Assembly: GCA_963795775.1 (NCBI GenBank)
Contig: CAWCJL010000006.1
Span: 1 to 64,000 of the forward strand
Length of the DNA: 64,000 nucleotides
Source: CAWCJL01 sp963795775
GTDB lineage: Bacteria; Acidobacteriota; Terriglobia; Terriglobales; Acidobacteriaceae
Reading direction: 5' to 3'
The position numbers and the translations under genes are program-made. Under the pieces are notes generated by a model. It was not told the origin of the DNA. It saw only the letters and a program-made list of their open reading frames with translations, and made no database searches. The stretch's first letter is position 1, and every line of letters starts with the position of its first letter. This document shows, in pieces, positions 19,219 to 29,200 of the stretch.

Positions 19219-20307
19219 TCAGGAGTTCACAGGGTCGAGATCTTCCCGTCCCGCGACGCGATCGAGAAACAGAGGCAGGTTGCTGCGCAGGATAATGTGC
19301 GGCGGGAGCCGGGTCACCGGGTTGGGGCGCACCCCTTCGAGAAGAAACTGGACCAGAGTATCGAAGGCCACCTTGGCCTGCCTTTGTGGCCGCTGGTACA
19401 GGGTCGCCAGCAGGTCCCCGGACTCCAGCAGTCGGATCAGCGCAGGGAAGAGATCGGTCGCGATGATCTGTATCTTGCCCATGAGCTGGTGCTCACGCAA
19501 GGCATCGAGCACCGGGACGCTGTTGGCCGTACTGATGTAAAGGCCACTCGGCCTTAATTTGCGGCTGAGCAAGGCGCTGGTCTGGCGGTATGCCTCTCTT
19601 GGCCGCTCATGCGATTCAACCGCCGGCAGAAGCGCAAGGTGCGGAGCGAGTGTGGCGAGGGTCGCCGCAAACCCGCGGAGTTTGTCGGCATGGTCCAGCG
19701 TGGTCAGCTCTCCGGTAACGGTCGCGACCGAGCCACCCCGGGGCAGCGTTCTGGCCAGCAATTCCGCGGCGATCGCGCCGCTGGTGTAGGCATCCACGGA
19801 GACGGAGGCGAGGCGTTCACTCCGGGGTGCGTCGCTCGCCACGCAGACGACCGCGGTTCCGCCCCGGACAATGCGCGCGAGCGCGGCATCAATGCGCGCG
19901 GGGTTACCGGGCGTGACGATCATGCCATCGTAATGGCGCTCGGCCGCAGCCTGGAGCAGCTCTACATCTCCCTGGCCGAGCCGGGCATACGTTTGGAAAT
20001 CGAGATCCACGCGTATGCCCACGGACGCGGCAGCCGCTTCCTGAATGGCTGCACGGAGCGGATCGAAGAAGGAAGCGATCTGGCGCGGCAGATAGACGCC
20101 GATGCGGAGGCGGCGGTTGAGTTTGAGCGAGCGGGCCGCGATATTGGGGCGGTAGCCGAGCTCGTCCGCCATCTTGCGCACGCGTGCCAGCGTCTTCTCG
20201 CTCACGCCGGGACGGCCGTGAAGGGCGCGGTCGACGGTGCCGATCGAGATCGAGAGCGCGTCGGCGATCTCGCGGATACCGACCGGCTTGGAGTCTTTTG
20301 CTTGCAC
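19219..20307 (-). CDS. LacI-family transcriptional regulator
   Basis: A 362-residue regulator with the LacI helix-turn-helix at the N-terminus (GIREIADALSISIGTVDRAL followed by HGRPGVSEKTLARV) and a periplasmic-binding-protein-like effector domain (LRIGVYLPRQIASFFDPL, YDGMIVTPGNPARID, SGLYISTANSVPVLDALRE). It binds a sugar and releases DNA in most relatives. The GTG at 20307 was chosen because the HTH normally begins within the first few residues; a TTG at 20373 would add 22 residues. Neither has a good ribosome site. It faces away from the receptor / GH59 / DUF5107 / GH18 block, the natural target. A perfect palindrome in the receptor leader (20551-20564) is the candidate operator. Confidence 0.9.
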   Translation of the reverse strand: MQAKDSKPVGIREIADALSISIGTVDRALHGRPGVSEKTLARVRKMADELGYRPNIAARSLKLNRRLRIGVYLPRQIASFFDPLRAAIQEAAAASVGIRVDLDFQTYARLGQGDVELLQAAAERHYDGMIVTPGNPARIDAALARIVRGGTAVVCVASDAPRSERLASVSVDAYTSGAIAAELLARTLPRGGSVATVTGELTTLDHADKLRGFAATLATLAPHLALLPAVESHERPREAYRQTSALLSRKLRPSGLYISTANSVPVLDALREHQLMGKIQIIATDLFPALIRLLESGDLLATLYQRPQRQAKVAFDTLVQFLLEGVRPNPVTRLPPHIILRSNLPLFLDRVAGREDLDPVNS

Positions 20308-20503
20308 AGAGAAGGAACAGATTAGCCCAGGGGAACCGGGGAACGGGTAAGGAAGTAGGCGAGACCAGGCCAATCAGCTTTTCACTTCGGCCGGGGCCAG
20401 CCGTGAACGATACCGAATTTATCAGTCCAGGACTCTCTTCGGCCGTCAGCAGTGCAAACCTAGCGCTAGATGAGGACAAAACCAGCCCCTATGCAATTGG
20501 CTC

Positions 20504-20533
20504 TTGACAGCTCCTATTCTGTTTCGTTAGTTT
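20504..20533 (+). promoter_or_regulatory. Candidate sigma70 promoter of the receptor-GH59 block
   Basis: A perfect -35 box TTGACA at 20504-20509 is followed, after 18 bp, by TAGTTT at 20528-20533, a weak -10. It lies about 90 bp before the receptor start and just upstream of the 14-bp palindrome, so transcription would begin near 20540. Confidence 0.5.
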
Positions 20534-20550
20534 TTGCTCCGGCTGGGAAG

Positions 20551-20564
20551 CGTGTACGTACACG
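20551..20564. promoter_or_regulatory. Perfect 14-bp palindrome, likely LacI operator
   Basis: CGTGTACGTACACG is an exact inverted repeat without spacer. LacI-family regulators bind short palindromes with a central CG, as here. It sits between the candidate promoter and the ribosome site of the TonB receptor gene, so a bound repressor would block initiation or elongation. The divergent LacI gene begins about 240 bp away. Confidence 0.6.
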
Positions 20565-20622
20565 AAAATCTGCTTCGATGTACCGCCGGGCCAGAGCAGG
20601 TTTATTTACGGAGGAGCACCGC

Positions 20623-23600
20623 ATGCACACATCACACCGCACCCACGGACCGAATACCAGGGAGTCGCAACTTGCAGGCGGCCCGCATCTGCCAGTCCAG
20701 GCGGAGCGATGCGAAGGGATGAAGCCTGGCTGGTCCGGCTGGCTGTTCTGGACAGTGCTGCTGGCCTTTATGCTCTGTGCGGCGAGCACGCGCGCCTTCG
20801 GCCAAACCGACCAGGGTGCGGTGACGGGGACGGTCCAGGACACTACCGGAGCGGTCATTGCTGGCGCTAACGTCACTCTGACGAACATCGATACGAACCT
20901 TTCGCTCGATAGGAAGACGGACAACGCCGGGGTGTACGTCTTCTCGCCGGTCAAGATCGGCCGATACAGGATCACAGCGACGGCAACTGGCTTTCAAACG
21001 ACCACCCAGGAGAATCTGCACCTTGACGTGCAGCAGCGGCTGGAGGTGAATCTGCGGCTGCAGACCGGCGCCGTGTCGCAAGTAGTCACGGTGACCAGTG
21101 CGCCGCCGCTGATGCAGACCGAGGAAGGATCGACGGGCCAGGTGATCGAGGCCAAGACGATCGACGCAACCCCGTTGAATGGGCGCAACTGGGTGTTTAT
21201 CGCGCAGCTCACGGCCGGCGTGGAAGGAGCGAACGGTGCGCGCGGGCAGGGCAAGGGCGACTTCAATGCGAATGGTCAGCGCGCGGAACAGAACAACTTC
21301 ATTCTGGATGGAGTGGATAACAACACCAACGTGGTGGATTTCCTGAATGGCGCCAGCTTCGTGGTGCGGCCGCCGCCGGACGCGCTGGCGGAGTTCAAGG
21401 TGCAAACAGGCGCATACAGCGCGGAATTGGGCCACTCCGCCGGAGCCGTGGTAAACGCCAGCATCAAGTCGGGAACGAACGCGGTGCACGGAGATGTGTG
21501 GGAATATTTCCGCAACGACGTGCTCGACGCGCGCGATTACTTCGCCCCGTCCGTTCCCAAGTACCGGCAGAACCAGTTCGGCGCAACCCTCGGGTTTCCC
21601 ATCATCAAGAACAAGCTCTTTTTCTTCGGAGATGCCGAGGCGAACCGGATCATCTTCGGGGAGCAGGGTACCTACACCGTGCCTACGGCGCTGATGCGCA
21701 CCGGAAATTTCACAGAACTACTTAACCCTGCCCTGACGGGGCAAGCGAACCCGATCACGTTGTACCGGCCGGGATCGGGAGGAGCCACCCTGCAGAGCTG
21801 CAACGGCCAGCAGAACGTGCTGTGCCCGAATCAGATCAGCCCCCTAGCGCAGAAGATCCTGAATCTGTACCCGGCGCCGAACGCCAATGGCGGGCTGACC
21901 TACAACAACTACAACATCCTGCGCAATGTTTCCGATAACACGTTCCAGTGGGATGCGCGCGCAGACTGGAATATCAGCCAGCGCGACCAGACATTTGCCC
22001 GCTTCAGCTATATCAACGAGCCGGCGAATCATCCAGCGCCGCTTGGACCCATTCTCGACGGCGGCAGCTACGGCGACACCGGCACGATCAAGAACCTGGG
22101 CGAGAACTTCGCGTTCAGCGAAACGCACGACTTCACCAGTAACCTCATCAATGAGTTCCGCTTTGGCTACAACTATGGGCACTTCACCGATGCCCAGACG
22201 GGCGCAAATTCGGATACGGCCGCGGCGGTGGGGCTGGGCGGCATCCCGTTCGCACCCCTGAATGGCGGACTCCCGTTCGGATCGATCAGTGGCATTCAGA
22301 ACTTCGGAGCGCCTGAGTTCTATGCGGCGAACGAGTACGAGAACGTCTTTCAGATCCTCGATAACGTCACCAAGGTGGTCGGCAATCATACTCTGAAGGC
22401 AGGGGTGAGCTTTCAGCACATCCGCTTCTACACGCTGGCGCCTATCAACTCGCGCGGCTCCTATAGCTTCGACGGGAAATATACCGGTCAGCCCGGGACC
22501 AGCTACACGGGATTCGGTGTTGCGGATTTCCTGGCGGACCAGATAGACAGTGCGGGCATTTCCAACTTCCAGGGAGTGGACCAGGTGCGCTGGGACCGCG
22601 CCGCCTACGTGCAGGATGACTGGAAAGCTTCACAGCGGCTTACCTTCAATCTCGGGGTCCGTTACGAGTATCAGCAGCCGATCTTCGAGCGCCACCAGCG
22701 GCAGGCGCGCTTCGATGTCACCGGTCCGCTGGGGCCGGGGACGGGAACCGGCGTCTTCCTGCTTCCGCAGGCGAAACAAAGCCTTGCGCTTCCCCAGAGC
22801 TTCCAGACGTTGCTGGCGGCGAACAACGTCGCACTCCAGTACACCAATAACAACGCGCTGGTCACGCCGCAGTTCCTTAACTTCGCACCACGGTTTGGGC
22901 TGGCCGACAGATTTACCGACAAACTGGTACTGCGCGGAGGATTCGGGTTGTTCTTCGGCGGGCTGGAGAGTCAGGGCGGAGCGCCGAATCTTGGATTCAA
23001 TTACCCCTTCCAGTTCTCGTCGAACTTCAACAGCGGCAACTGCAATCCGAACGACTGCCCAACGAACGGAATTACGCTCGAAACCGGTTTCGCCAGCCAG
23101 ATTGCCGCCGGTCTGGTCAACGCCGTGCAGAGTCCATCACTGGTGGGATCGCAGGGCAAGATACAAACCCCATACAGCGAGCAGTTCAACCTGACGGCGG
23201 AATACGCCATTGGGAACAACCTGGTTGCCTCGGCCGGCTACGTGGGCTCGGTCTCCCGTCATCTGGCGACGTCATTTGACCGCAATGGGCCGCAAGCGCT
23301 GGTAGCGCCGAACGTAAATTCGCAAACCGTGCGCGCATTCCCGGGGCTCAACGGCATCACCTATACCGTGTATGAGGGCGCAAGCAGTTACAACTCGCTC
23401 CAGACAAAGCTGGAGCAGCGCTACGCGCACGGTCTCAATTTCCTGGCAACATACACGTACTCGCACTCACTGGACGACGCGCCGACGCCTCTCGGGAGTA
23501 ACGCCGACGGCGGCTACCGGAATCCCAACCTTACCGGGATCGGTGCGGATTACAGCAACTCTCCATGGGATGTGCGCCACAGGTTCACCTTCAACGGAAC

Positions 23601-24207
23601 TTACGATCTGCCGTTCGGGTATGGCCGGGCGCGTCTCAATAACAACTCGCTGATGAGTTATGTTGCCGGCGGCTGGTCTACGTCGCTGGTCTTCCGTGCG
23701 CAGACCGGACAGCCGTTTACGGTGTATGGCGATAACGCGGCGGTGAACGGCTCCGGCACACGCGCCATCCTGGTCCGCGATCCATTCAAGGCGGGAGGAA
23801 CTCCGGACCCTTCGAATCCAGGGGTCACCTGCCCGGCAAAGGTGCGCACCGTTGCCCACTGGTACAACCCGTGTGCCTTTGCCAATCCGCCCAACGGAGA
23901 TCTGATCACCGGCTCGGAGCAGATTACGGGTGCCGCAGCCCTCCCCTTCCTGGGCGGCAGACGTAACCAGGCGTACGGCCCGGGATACGAGCGCATCGAT
24001 ATGTCGCTCTTTAAGTCGTTCCCCACTTTTCGGGAGCAGAACATCCAGTTTCGCGCGGATATCTTCAACGTGCTGAATACACCTGCATACGGCACCCCTA
24101 ACGGGCAGATCAGCAGCAATGGCGGGCTGATCAGCAGTACGCGATCACTACAGACGTATTCGCCGGACGCACGCTTTTTCCAGTTCGCATTGAAGTACCT
24201 GTTCTAG
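20623..24207 (+). CDS. Oar-like TonB-dependent receptor
   Basis: A 1,194-residue outer-membrane receptor. The ATG at 20623 is set by GGAGGAG 6 bp upstream. A long n-region leads into a signal peptide (WLFWTVLLAFMLCAASTRAFG). Next come the carboxypeptidase-regulatory-like domain (GAVTGTVQDTTGAVIAGANV), a plug domain (NFILDGVDNNTNVVDFLNG; LGHSAGAVVNASIKSGTN) and a beta-barrel ending in FFQFALKYLF, a terminal Phe as expected for BAM insertion. No separate SusD-like gene follows. It is first in the operon with GH59, the DUF5107-TPR protein and perhaps GH18, so it likely imports the sugar or glycolipid product these enzymes release. It is probably controlled by the divergent LacI protein. Confidence 0.92.
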   Translation: MHTSHRTHGPNTRESQLAGGPHLPVQAERCEGMKPGWSGWLFWTVLLAFMLCAASTRAFGQTDQGAVTGTVQDTTGAVIAGANVTLTNIDTNLSLDRKTDNAGVYVFSPVKIGRYRITATATGFQTTTQENLHLDVQQRLEVNLRLQTGAVSQVVTVTSAPPLMQTEEGSTGQVIEAKTIDATPLNGRNWVFIAQLTAGVEGANGARGQGKGDFNANGQRAEQNNFILDGVDNNTNVVDFLNGASFVVRPPPDALAEFKVQTGAYSAELGHSAGAVVNASIKSGTNAVHGDVWEYFRNDVLDARDYFAPSVPKYRQNQFGATLGFPIIKNKLFFFGDAEANRIIFGEQGTYTVPTALMRTGNFTELLNPALTGQANPITLYRPGSGGATLQSCNGQQNVLCPNQISPLAQKILNLYPAPNANGGLTYNNYNILRNVSDNTFQWDARADWNISQRDQTFARFSYINEPANHPAPLGPILDGGSYGDTGTIKNLGENFAFSETHDFTSNLINEFRFGYNYGHFTDAQTGANSDTAAAVGLGGIPFAPLNGGLPFGSISGIQNFGAPEFYAANEYENVFQILDNVTKVVGNHTLKAGVSFQHIRFYTLAPINSRGSYSFDGKYTGQPGTSYTGFGVADFLADQIDSAGISNFQGVDQVRWDRAAYVQDDWKASQRLTFNLGVRYEYQQPIFERHQRQARFDVTGPLGPGTGTGVFLLPQAKQSLALPQSFQTLLAANNVALQYTNNNALVTPQFLNFAPRFGLADRFTDKLVLRGGFGLFFGGLESQGGAPNLGFNYPFQFSSNFNSGNCNPNDCPTNGITLETGFASQIAAGLVNAVQSPSLVGSQGKIQTPYSEQFNLTAEYAIGNNLVASAGYVGSVSRHLATSFDRNGPQALVAPNVNSQTVRAFPGLNGITYTVYEGASSYNSLQTKLEQRYAHGLNFLATYTYSHSLDDAPTPLGSNADGGYRNPNLTGIGADYSNSPWDVRHRFTFNGTYDLPFGYGRARLNNNSLMSYVAGGWSTSLVFRAQTGQPFTVYGDNAAVNGSGTRAILVRDPFKAGGTPDPSNPGVTCPAKVRTVAHWYNPCAFANPPNGDLITGSEQITGAAALPFLGGRRNQAYGPGYERIDMSLFKSFPTFREQNIQFRADIFNVLNTPAYGTPNGQISSNGGLISSTRSLQTYSPDARFFQFALKYLF

Positions 24208-24252
24208 AACAGCCGCCGTCGTGAACCGCAACGGAGATCCATCGGAGGGAAA

Positions 24253-26244
24253 GTGGGCACGAAAGACTGGCGTGGAAAAAAGAGCGCGATTGTGATCGCT
24301 ATCGCGCTCCTGGGATGTGCGGCGGCGCTAGAGGCCGCCGCGCAGCAGAAGACGGTGGTGCTGGATGGACACTCGGCAGGCAGGACCTTCGAGGGAATCG
24401 GCGCGCTCAGCGCGGGCGCGTCTTCGCGGCTGCTGGTGGACTACGCGGAGCCGTATCGTAGCCAGATACTGGATTACCTGTTCAAGCCGGCGTATGGCGC
24501 CGCTCTCCAGCATCTGAAGGTTGAGGTGGGAGGCGACGTGAACTCGACCGACGGGTCCGAGCCCAGCCATATGCGGACGCCGGAGGACCACGACTACACG
24601 CGCGGCTACGAGTGGTGGTTGATGGAGGAAGCGCGCAAACGCAATCCGAAGATCATTCTCGACACGCTGCCCTGGGGCGCACCGGGCTGGGTGGGGACCG
24701 ATACGCTCTACACGCCCAAGATGGCCGGATACATGGTGGATTTTCTTGAGGGTGCCAAGGCAAAGCACGGTCTGGATATCGCGTATACGGGCATCTGGAA
24801 TGAAAAGCAGTTCGACGCGGACTACGTGAAGGAACTGCATCGTGCGCTGACGCAGGCCGGCATGCATACAAAGATCGTCTGCTGTGACGAATACCCGGGT
24901 GAGGGAAAGGGGCAGTGGAGCATTGTGGACGCGATGCGAGCGGACAGTGCGCTGAATGCCGCGGTGGATGTTGTGGGTGTGCACTATCCGCAGGAGCACG
25001 GGAAGCTGACCACGCCGGAGTCCGCGAAGACCCTGGGAAAGCCGCTCTGGTCCAGTGAGGACCAGCCTAATTCCGGTGGCGGTCCGATCGTCTCACGGGA
25101 CTGGGAGAAAGGCGGCCGCATCCTGGCGACGCTTTACAACCGCAACTATCTGGAGGGCGCCATGACCAAGACGGAGATATGGAGCCCAATTACGTCGTAC
25201 TACGATATATTGGCCGCCCCGAACTCCGGACTCATGTACGCCAACACGCCCTGGTCGGGGCACTACGATGTGCAGTCCACTATCTGGGTCACCGCGCACA
25301 CCACACAGTTTGCGCAGCCCGGCTGGCAGTACCTGGACAGCAGCTCCGGGTACCTGCCGGAGAAAGGAACGTACGTCGCCCTGAAATCGCCGGAGAACGG
25401 CAATTGGAGCGTGGTGCTGGAGACGATTGCGGCGACAGGACCGCAGAAGGTGAGTTTCAGGATCGCGGGCGGCCTCGCCTCTACGCCGGTGCATGTGTGG
25501 GAGACGAACGGGCACAAAACCTTCGAGCACGTGGCGGACCTCAACCCGAAAGGCGGCGCCTTCGAATACAGCTTTGAGCCCGATGCCATCTACTCGATCA
25601 CGACCACTACGGGCCAGGGCAAGGGGACAGCACAGCCTCCGCCACCGGGACCGTTTCCCATCCCGTACCAGGAGAACTTCGAAGAAACCGCGATCGCGCG
25701 CGCGCCGCGGTTCCTCTCCGATCAGGACGGGGCGTTTGAAGCGCACCCCTGTGCCGGCCGCGATGGCCGCTGCCTGGAACAGGTGATTGTGCAGAAGCCG
25801 ATTCCGTGGGGGCCGCTGCCGGACCCATTCACGCTGGCTGGGGACGTGGGTTGGGCCGACTACCGCGTAGCCACCGATTTTCACCTGCTGGGTGAGGGAG
25901 CTATTACCGTGATGGGGCGCATCGATTCTTCCGACGTGTTCCAGGACCAGAAGGTCCGTTTCCCAAGCGGCTATGTCCTCAGCCTGAAGCAGGACGGCAG
26001 TTGGGAGCTCTTATCGGCGGCTTACAAAAAGCCTGTGCAGACGCTGGCCTCCGGGCAAGCGATGCTGGAACAAGGTGGATGGCACCACGTTGAGCTAAGC
26101 ATGAAAGGGAACACCATCAGCGTTGTGTTGGATCGGAAGCCCCTGACAGAAGTGCAGGACAGCAGTCACCAACACGGGATGTTCGGCATAGGAACGGGGT
26201 GGAACCGCGCGCAGTTCGACAACTTGTCAGTTACACGCAACTAG
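24253..26244 (+). CDS. Secreted GH59 galactocerebrosidase-like enzyme
   Basis: The 663-residue protein starts at GTG 24253 (GGAGGG just upstream) with a signal peptide. It resembles human galactocerebrosidase (GALC), as I recall that sequence, along its whole length. It has TFEGIGALSAGASSRLLVDY, EPYRSQILDYLFKPAYGAAL, KVEVGGDVNSTDGSEPSHM, YEWWLMEEARKRNPKI, the acid/base Glu in IAYTGIWNEKQFD, the nucleophile Glu in PLWSSEDQPN, and WVTAHTTQFAQPGWQYL. A C-terminal lectin-like domain ends FGIGTGWNRAQFDNLSV. Known GH59 members cleave terminal beta-galactose from galactosylceramide or related glycosides. Its place behind a TonB receptor suggests use of a galactose-containing polymer or glycolipid; the true substrate is unknown. 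Confidence 0.92.
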   Translation: MGTKDWRGKKSAIVIAIALLGCAAALEAAAQQKTVVLDGHSAGRTFEGIGALSAGASSRLLVDYAEPYRSQILDYLFKPAYGAALQHLKVEVGGDVNSTDGSEPSHMRTPEDHDYTRGYEWWLMEEARKRNPKIILDTLPWGAPGWVGTDTLYTPKMAGYMVDFLEGAKAKHGLDIAYTGIWNEKQFDADYVKELHRALTQAGMHTKIVCCDEYPGEGKGQWSIVDAMRADSALNAAVDVVGVHYPQEHGKLTTPESAKTLGKPLWSSEDQPNSGGGPIVSRDWEKGGRILATLYNRNYLEGAMTKTEIWSPITSYYDILAAPNSGLMYANTPWSGHYDVQSTIWVTAHTTQFAQPGWQYLDSSSGYLPEKGTYVALKSPENGNWSVVLETIAATGPQKVSFRIAGGLASTPVHVWETNGHKTFEHVADLNPKGGAFEYSFEPDAIYSITTTTGQGKGTAQPPPPGPFPIPYQENFEETAIARAPRFLSDQDGAFEAHPCAGRDGRCLEQVIVQKPIPWGPLPDPFTLAGDVGWADYRVATDFHLLGEGAITVMGRIDSSDVFQDQKVRFPSGYVLSLKQDGSWELLSAAYKKPVQTLASGQAMLEQGGWHHVELSMKGNTISVVLDRKPLTEVQDSSHQHGMFGIGTGWNRAQFDNLSVTRN

Positions 26245-26295
26245 GGACCTGCACCGGCGGATGCCGGACAGAATGCAGGGCAGGGAGATCTGAGA

Positions 26296-29200
26296 GTGGA
26301 ACCTGGAGCGACGGAGACGCGCGGTCTGCAGTTGCCCCGCGCGCCAGAGAACAGCGGCAGTGTGGCCGTCTGGCGCGAGCCGGTGGTCTTGCCCACGTAC
26401 ATGCCGGAGGCGCCGGAGCGCAACCCGATGTTCCTGGAGAAGCGCGTGTACCAGGGCAGCAGCGGGCGCGTATACCCGCTGCCCTTTATCGATCGCATTG
26501 CGACCGAAGCGGTTCCGCACACCTGGGACGCAGTGCACCTCCAGAACGAGTTTCTGCGCATCATGGTGCTGCCTGAAATCGGTGGCCGCATTCACGTCGG
26601 CCAGGACAAGATCAACGGATACGACTTCTTCTACCGGCAGAACGTTATCAAGCCTGCGCTCGTGGGCCTGGCGGGTCCCTGGATCTCAGGCGGTGTCGAG
26701 TTCAACTGGCCGCAGCACCATCGCCCCGCGACGTTCATGCCGGTGGAGATAGACATCGAGCGACACGCGGACGGGTCGGCCACAGTATGGTGCAGCGACT
26801 ACGATCGCATGAGCGGGATGAAGGGCATGCACGGGGTTTGCCTGCATCCGGGCAAAGCGTATCTGGAACTGAAAGTGCGCCTGTACAATCGGACGCCCTA
26901 TACGCAAACATTCCTGTGGTGGGCAAACGCGGCTGTCCGCGTCCATGAGCATTATCAGTCGTTTTTTCCGCCGGATGTTCAGTACGTGGCGGACCACGCC
27001 AAGCGAGCCGTGAGCCGGTTTCCGATGTGCGAGGGGCAATACTACGGGGTGGACTACGCCGCCCGTGCCAGAAACGGCGTGCCTGCGGAAGAAGCGCCGC
27101 GGTGCTTCGTTCCCGACGGCAGCTATCGCCCGAATGACCTGAGCTGGTACGCCAACATTCCGGTACCCACCAGTTACATGATCGTTGGATCGGACAAAGA
27201 TTTCTTCGGCGGTTACGACCACGCATCGCGAGCGGGCGTGGTGCACGTGGCAGATCACCACATTGCACCGGGGAAGAAGCAGTGGACGTGGGGCAACCAC
27301 GAGTTTGGCTACGCCTGGGATCGAAGCCTGACGGACGAGGACGGTCCCTATATCGAGCTGATGGCTGGGGTGTACACGGATAATCAGCCGGACTTCTCCT
27401 TCCTGGCGCCGGGGGAGACGAAGAGCTTCAGCCAGTACTGGTATCCGATCCGCGAGATCGGGCCACCACAGGCGGCGAACCTTGACGCGGCGGTTAGTCT
27501 GCGTGTGGAAGGTGAGCACGCACACATCGGCGTGTATGTAACCAGCGATGTTGCGGAAGCTTCTGTCGTGCTGGAGTGCGGTGGCAAGAGCCTGGAGGTC
27601 TGGAAGGGCCCAGTTCACGTGAGTGAGCCAGTATCTCTCGATTGTCCGCTCCCCGGGGGAGTGAGTGACCAGGATCTTCGTCTTCTCGTCAGCGCGGGCG
27701 GACGTGAGTTGATCGCATACAAGCCGAGCCCACCGGCACAGGCAGCCGCTCCAGAACCGGCTACCGAGCCCCCGCCCCCGAGTGCGGTGGCAACGTGCGA
27801 CGAGCTGTACCTGACGGGGCTGCACCTCGAGCAATATCGCCATGCCACCCGCCGGCCAGAATCTTATTGGGAAGAGGCGCTTCGGCGCGATCCCGGCGAT
27901 AGCCGCGTGAACAACGCAATGGGGATGTGGCATCTGCGTCGGGGGGAATTCGTGCAGCCCGAAGAGCACCTGCGCCGCGCCATCGCTCGGCTCACGATGC
28001 GGAACCCTAACCCCTACGACGGTGAACCCTTCTACAATCTCGGCCTGACGCTGCGTTTGCAAGGGCAAGACGAGGCTGCCTACGATGCCTTTTACAAGGC
28101 CACATGGAACGTGGCATGGCGAGGGCCGGGGTACCACGCATTGGCGGAACTGGACAGCCGCCGCGGTGATTGGGAGAAGGTCATCCAGCATCTTCAACTG
28201 TCTTTACGCGTCAACGCGGACGATTTGAATGTGCGCAATCTGGCCGTGGTGGCGTTGCGCCGGCTGGGGCGTTGCGCCGAAGCCGATGCTCTGCTGCAAC
28301 AAACGCGCGCGCTCGACCCGCTGGATATCTGGTCGCGTTTTCTCGCGACAGGAGAGTGCCCCCGCGACGGTCAGCAACGGCTTGAGCTGGCCTTCGACTT
28401 TATCCGCGCTGGTCTGTTCGAGGACGCCGTTCAGCTTCTCTCAAAACCGATCGAACCGGAGCACAACGGCGCTGTACCGATGCTGCTTTACACGCTGGCC
28501 TGGTGTTATGCCCAGGTTGACGACAAGGCGTCGAGCGATGCGGCGTATCAGCGTGCTGCTCAGGCGTCACCCGACTATTGCTTCCCCCATCGGCTGGATG
28601 AGCTTCTGGTATTACAGCAGGCCATCGCCGCGCATCCGGAAGATGCGCGAGCGCCGTATTATCTGGGCAATCTGCTGTACGACAAGCGCAGGCACCGGGA
28701 GGCGATCTCTTACTGGGAGCGCGCGGCTGCACTCGATCCTGCATTTCCGACCGCCTGGCGCAATCTTGGCGTCGGCTATTTTAATGTCGAGGGCGATGCG
28801 GAGCGCGCGCGGATTGCATTCGACCGGGCACTCATGGCGGATCCGGGCGATGCCCGCGTGCTTTACGAGCGCGACCAATTGTGGAAGCGGCTGAATGTTT
28901 CTCCGCAGGAACGCCTGGCCGAGCTGCTTCGGCATGCTGCGTTAGTAGCCACACGCGACGATCTTACGGTGGAGTTGGCAACCCTCTACAACCGGCTGGG
29001 CGAACCCGAGCGGGCTCTCACCCTGCTCACTTCCCGCAAGTTTCAGCCATGGGAGGGCGGCGAGGGGCTGGCGCTGGCACAATACCTGCGCGCAAACCTG
29101 CTGCTTGGGAAACGCGCTCTGGCCAGAGGGGAAGTGCTGCAGGCACGCCGCTTCTTCCTCGAGGCACTGCGCACGCCGGAGAGCCTCGGCGAGGCCAAGC

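Noticed and set aside
26467..26473. A GTATAC hexamer in the DUF5107 gene as a further regulatory site
   Set aside because: It lies inside coding sequence and lacks the flanking bases and second GTAT block of the promoter elements.
26686..28197. A 503-residue open frame opposite the DUF5107 gene
   Set aside because: It is an antisense shadow; the DUF5107 and TPR motifs lie on the plus strand.
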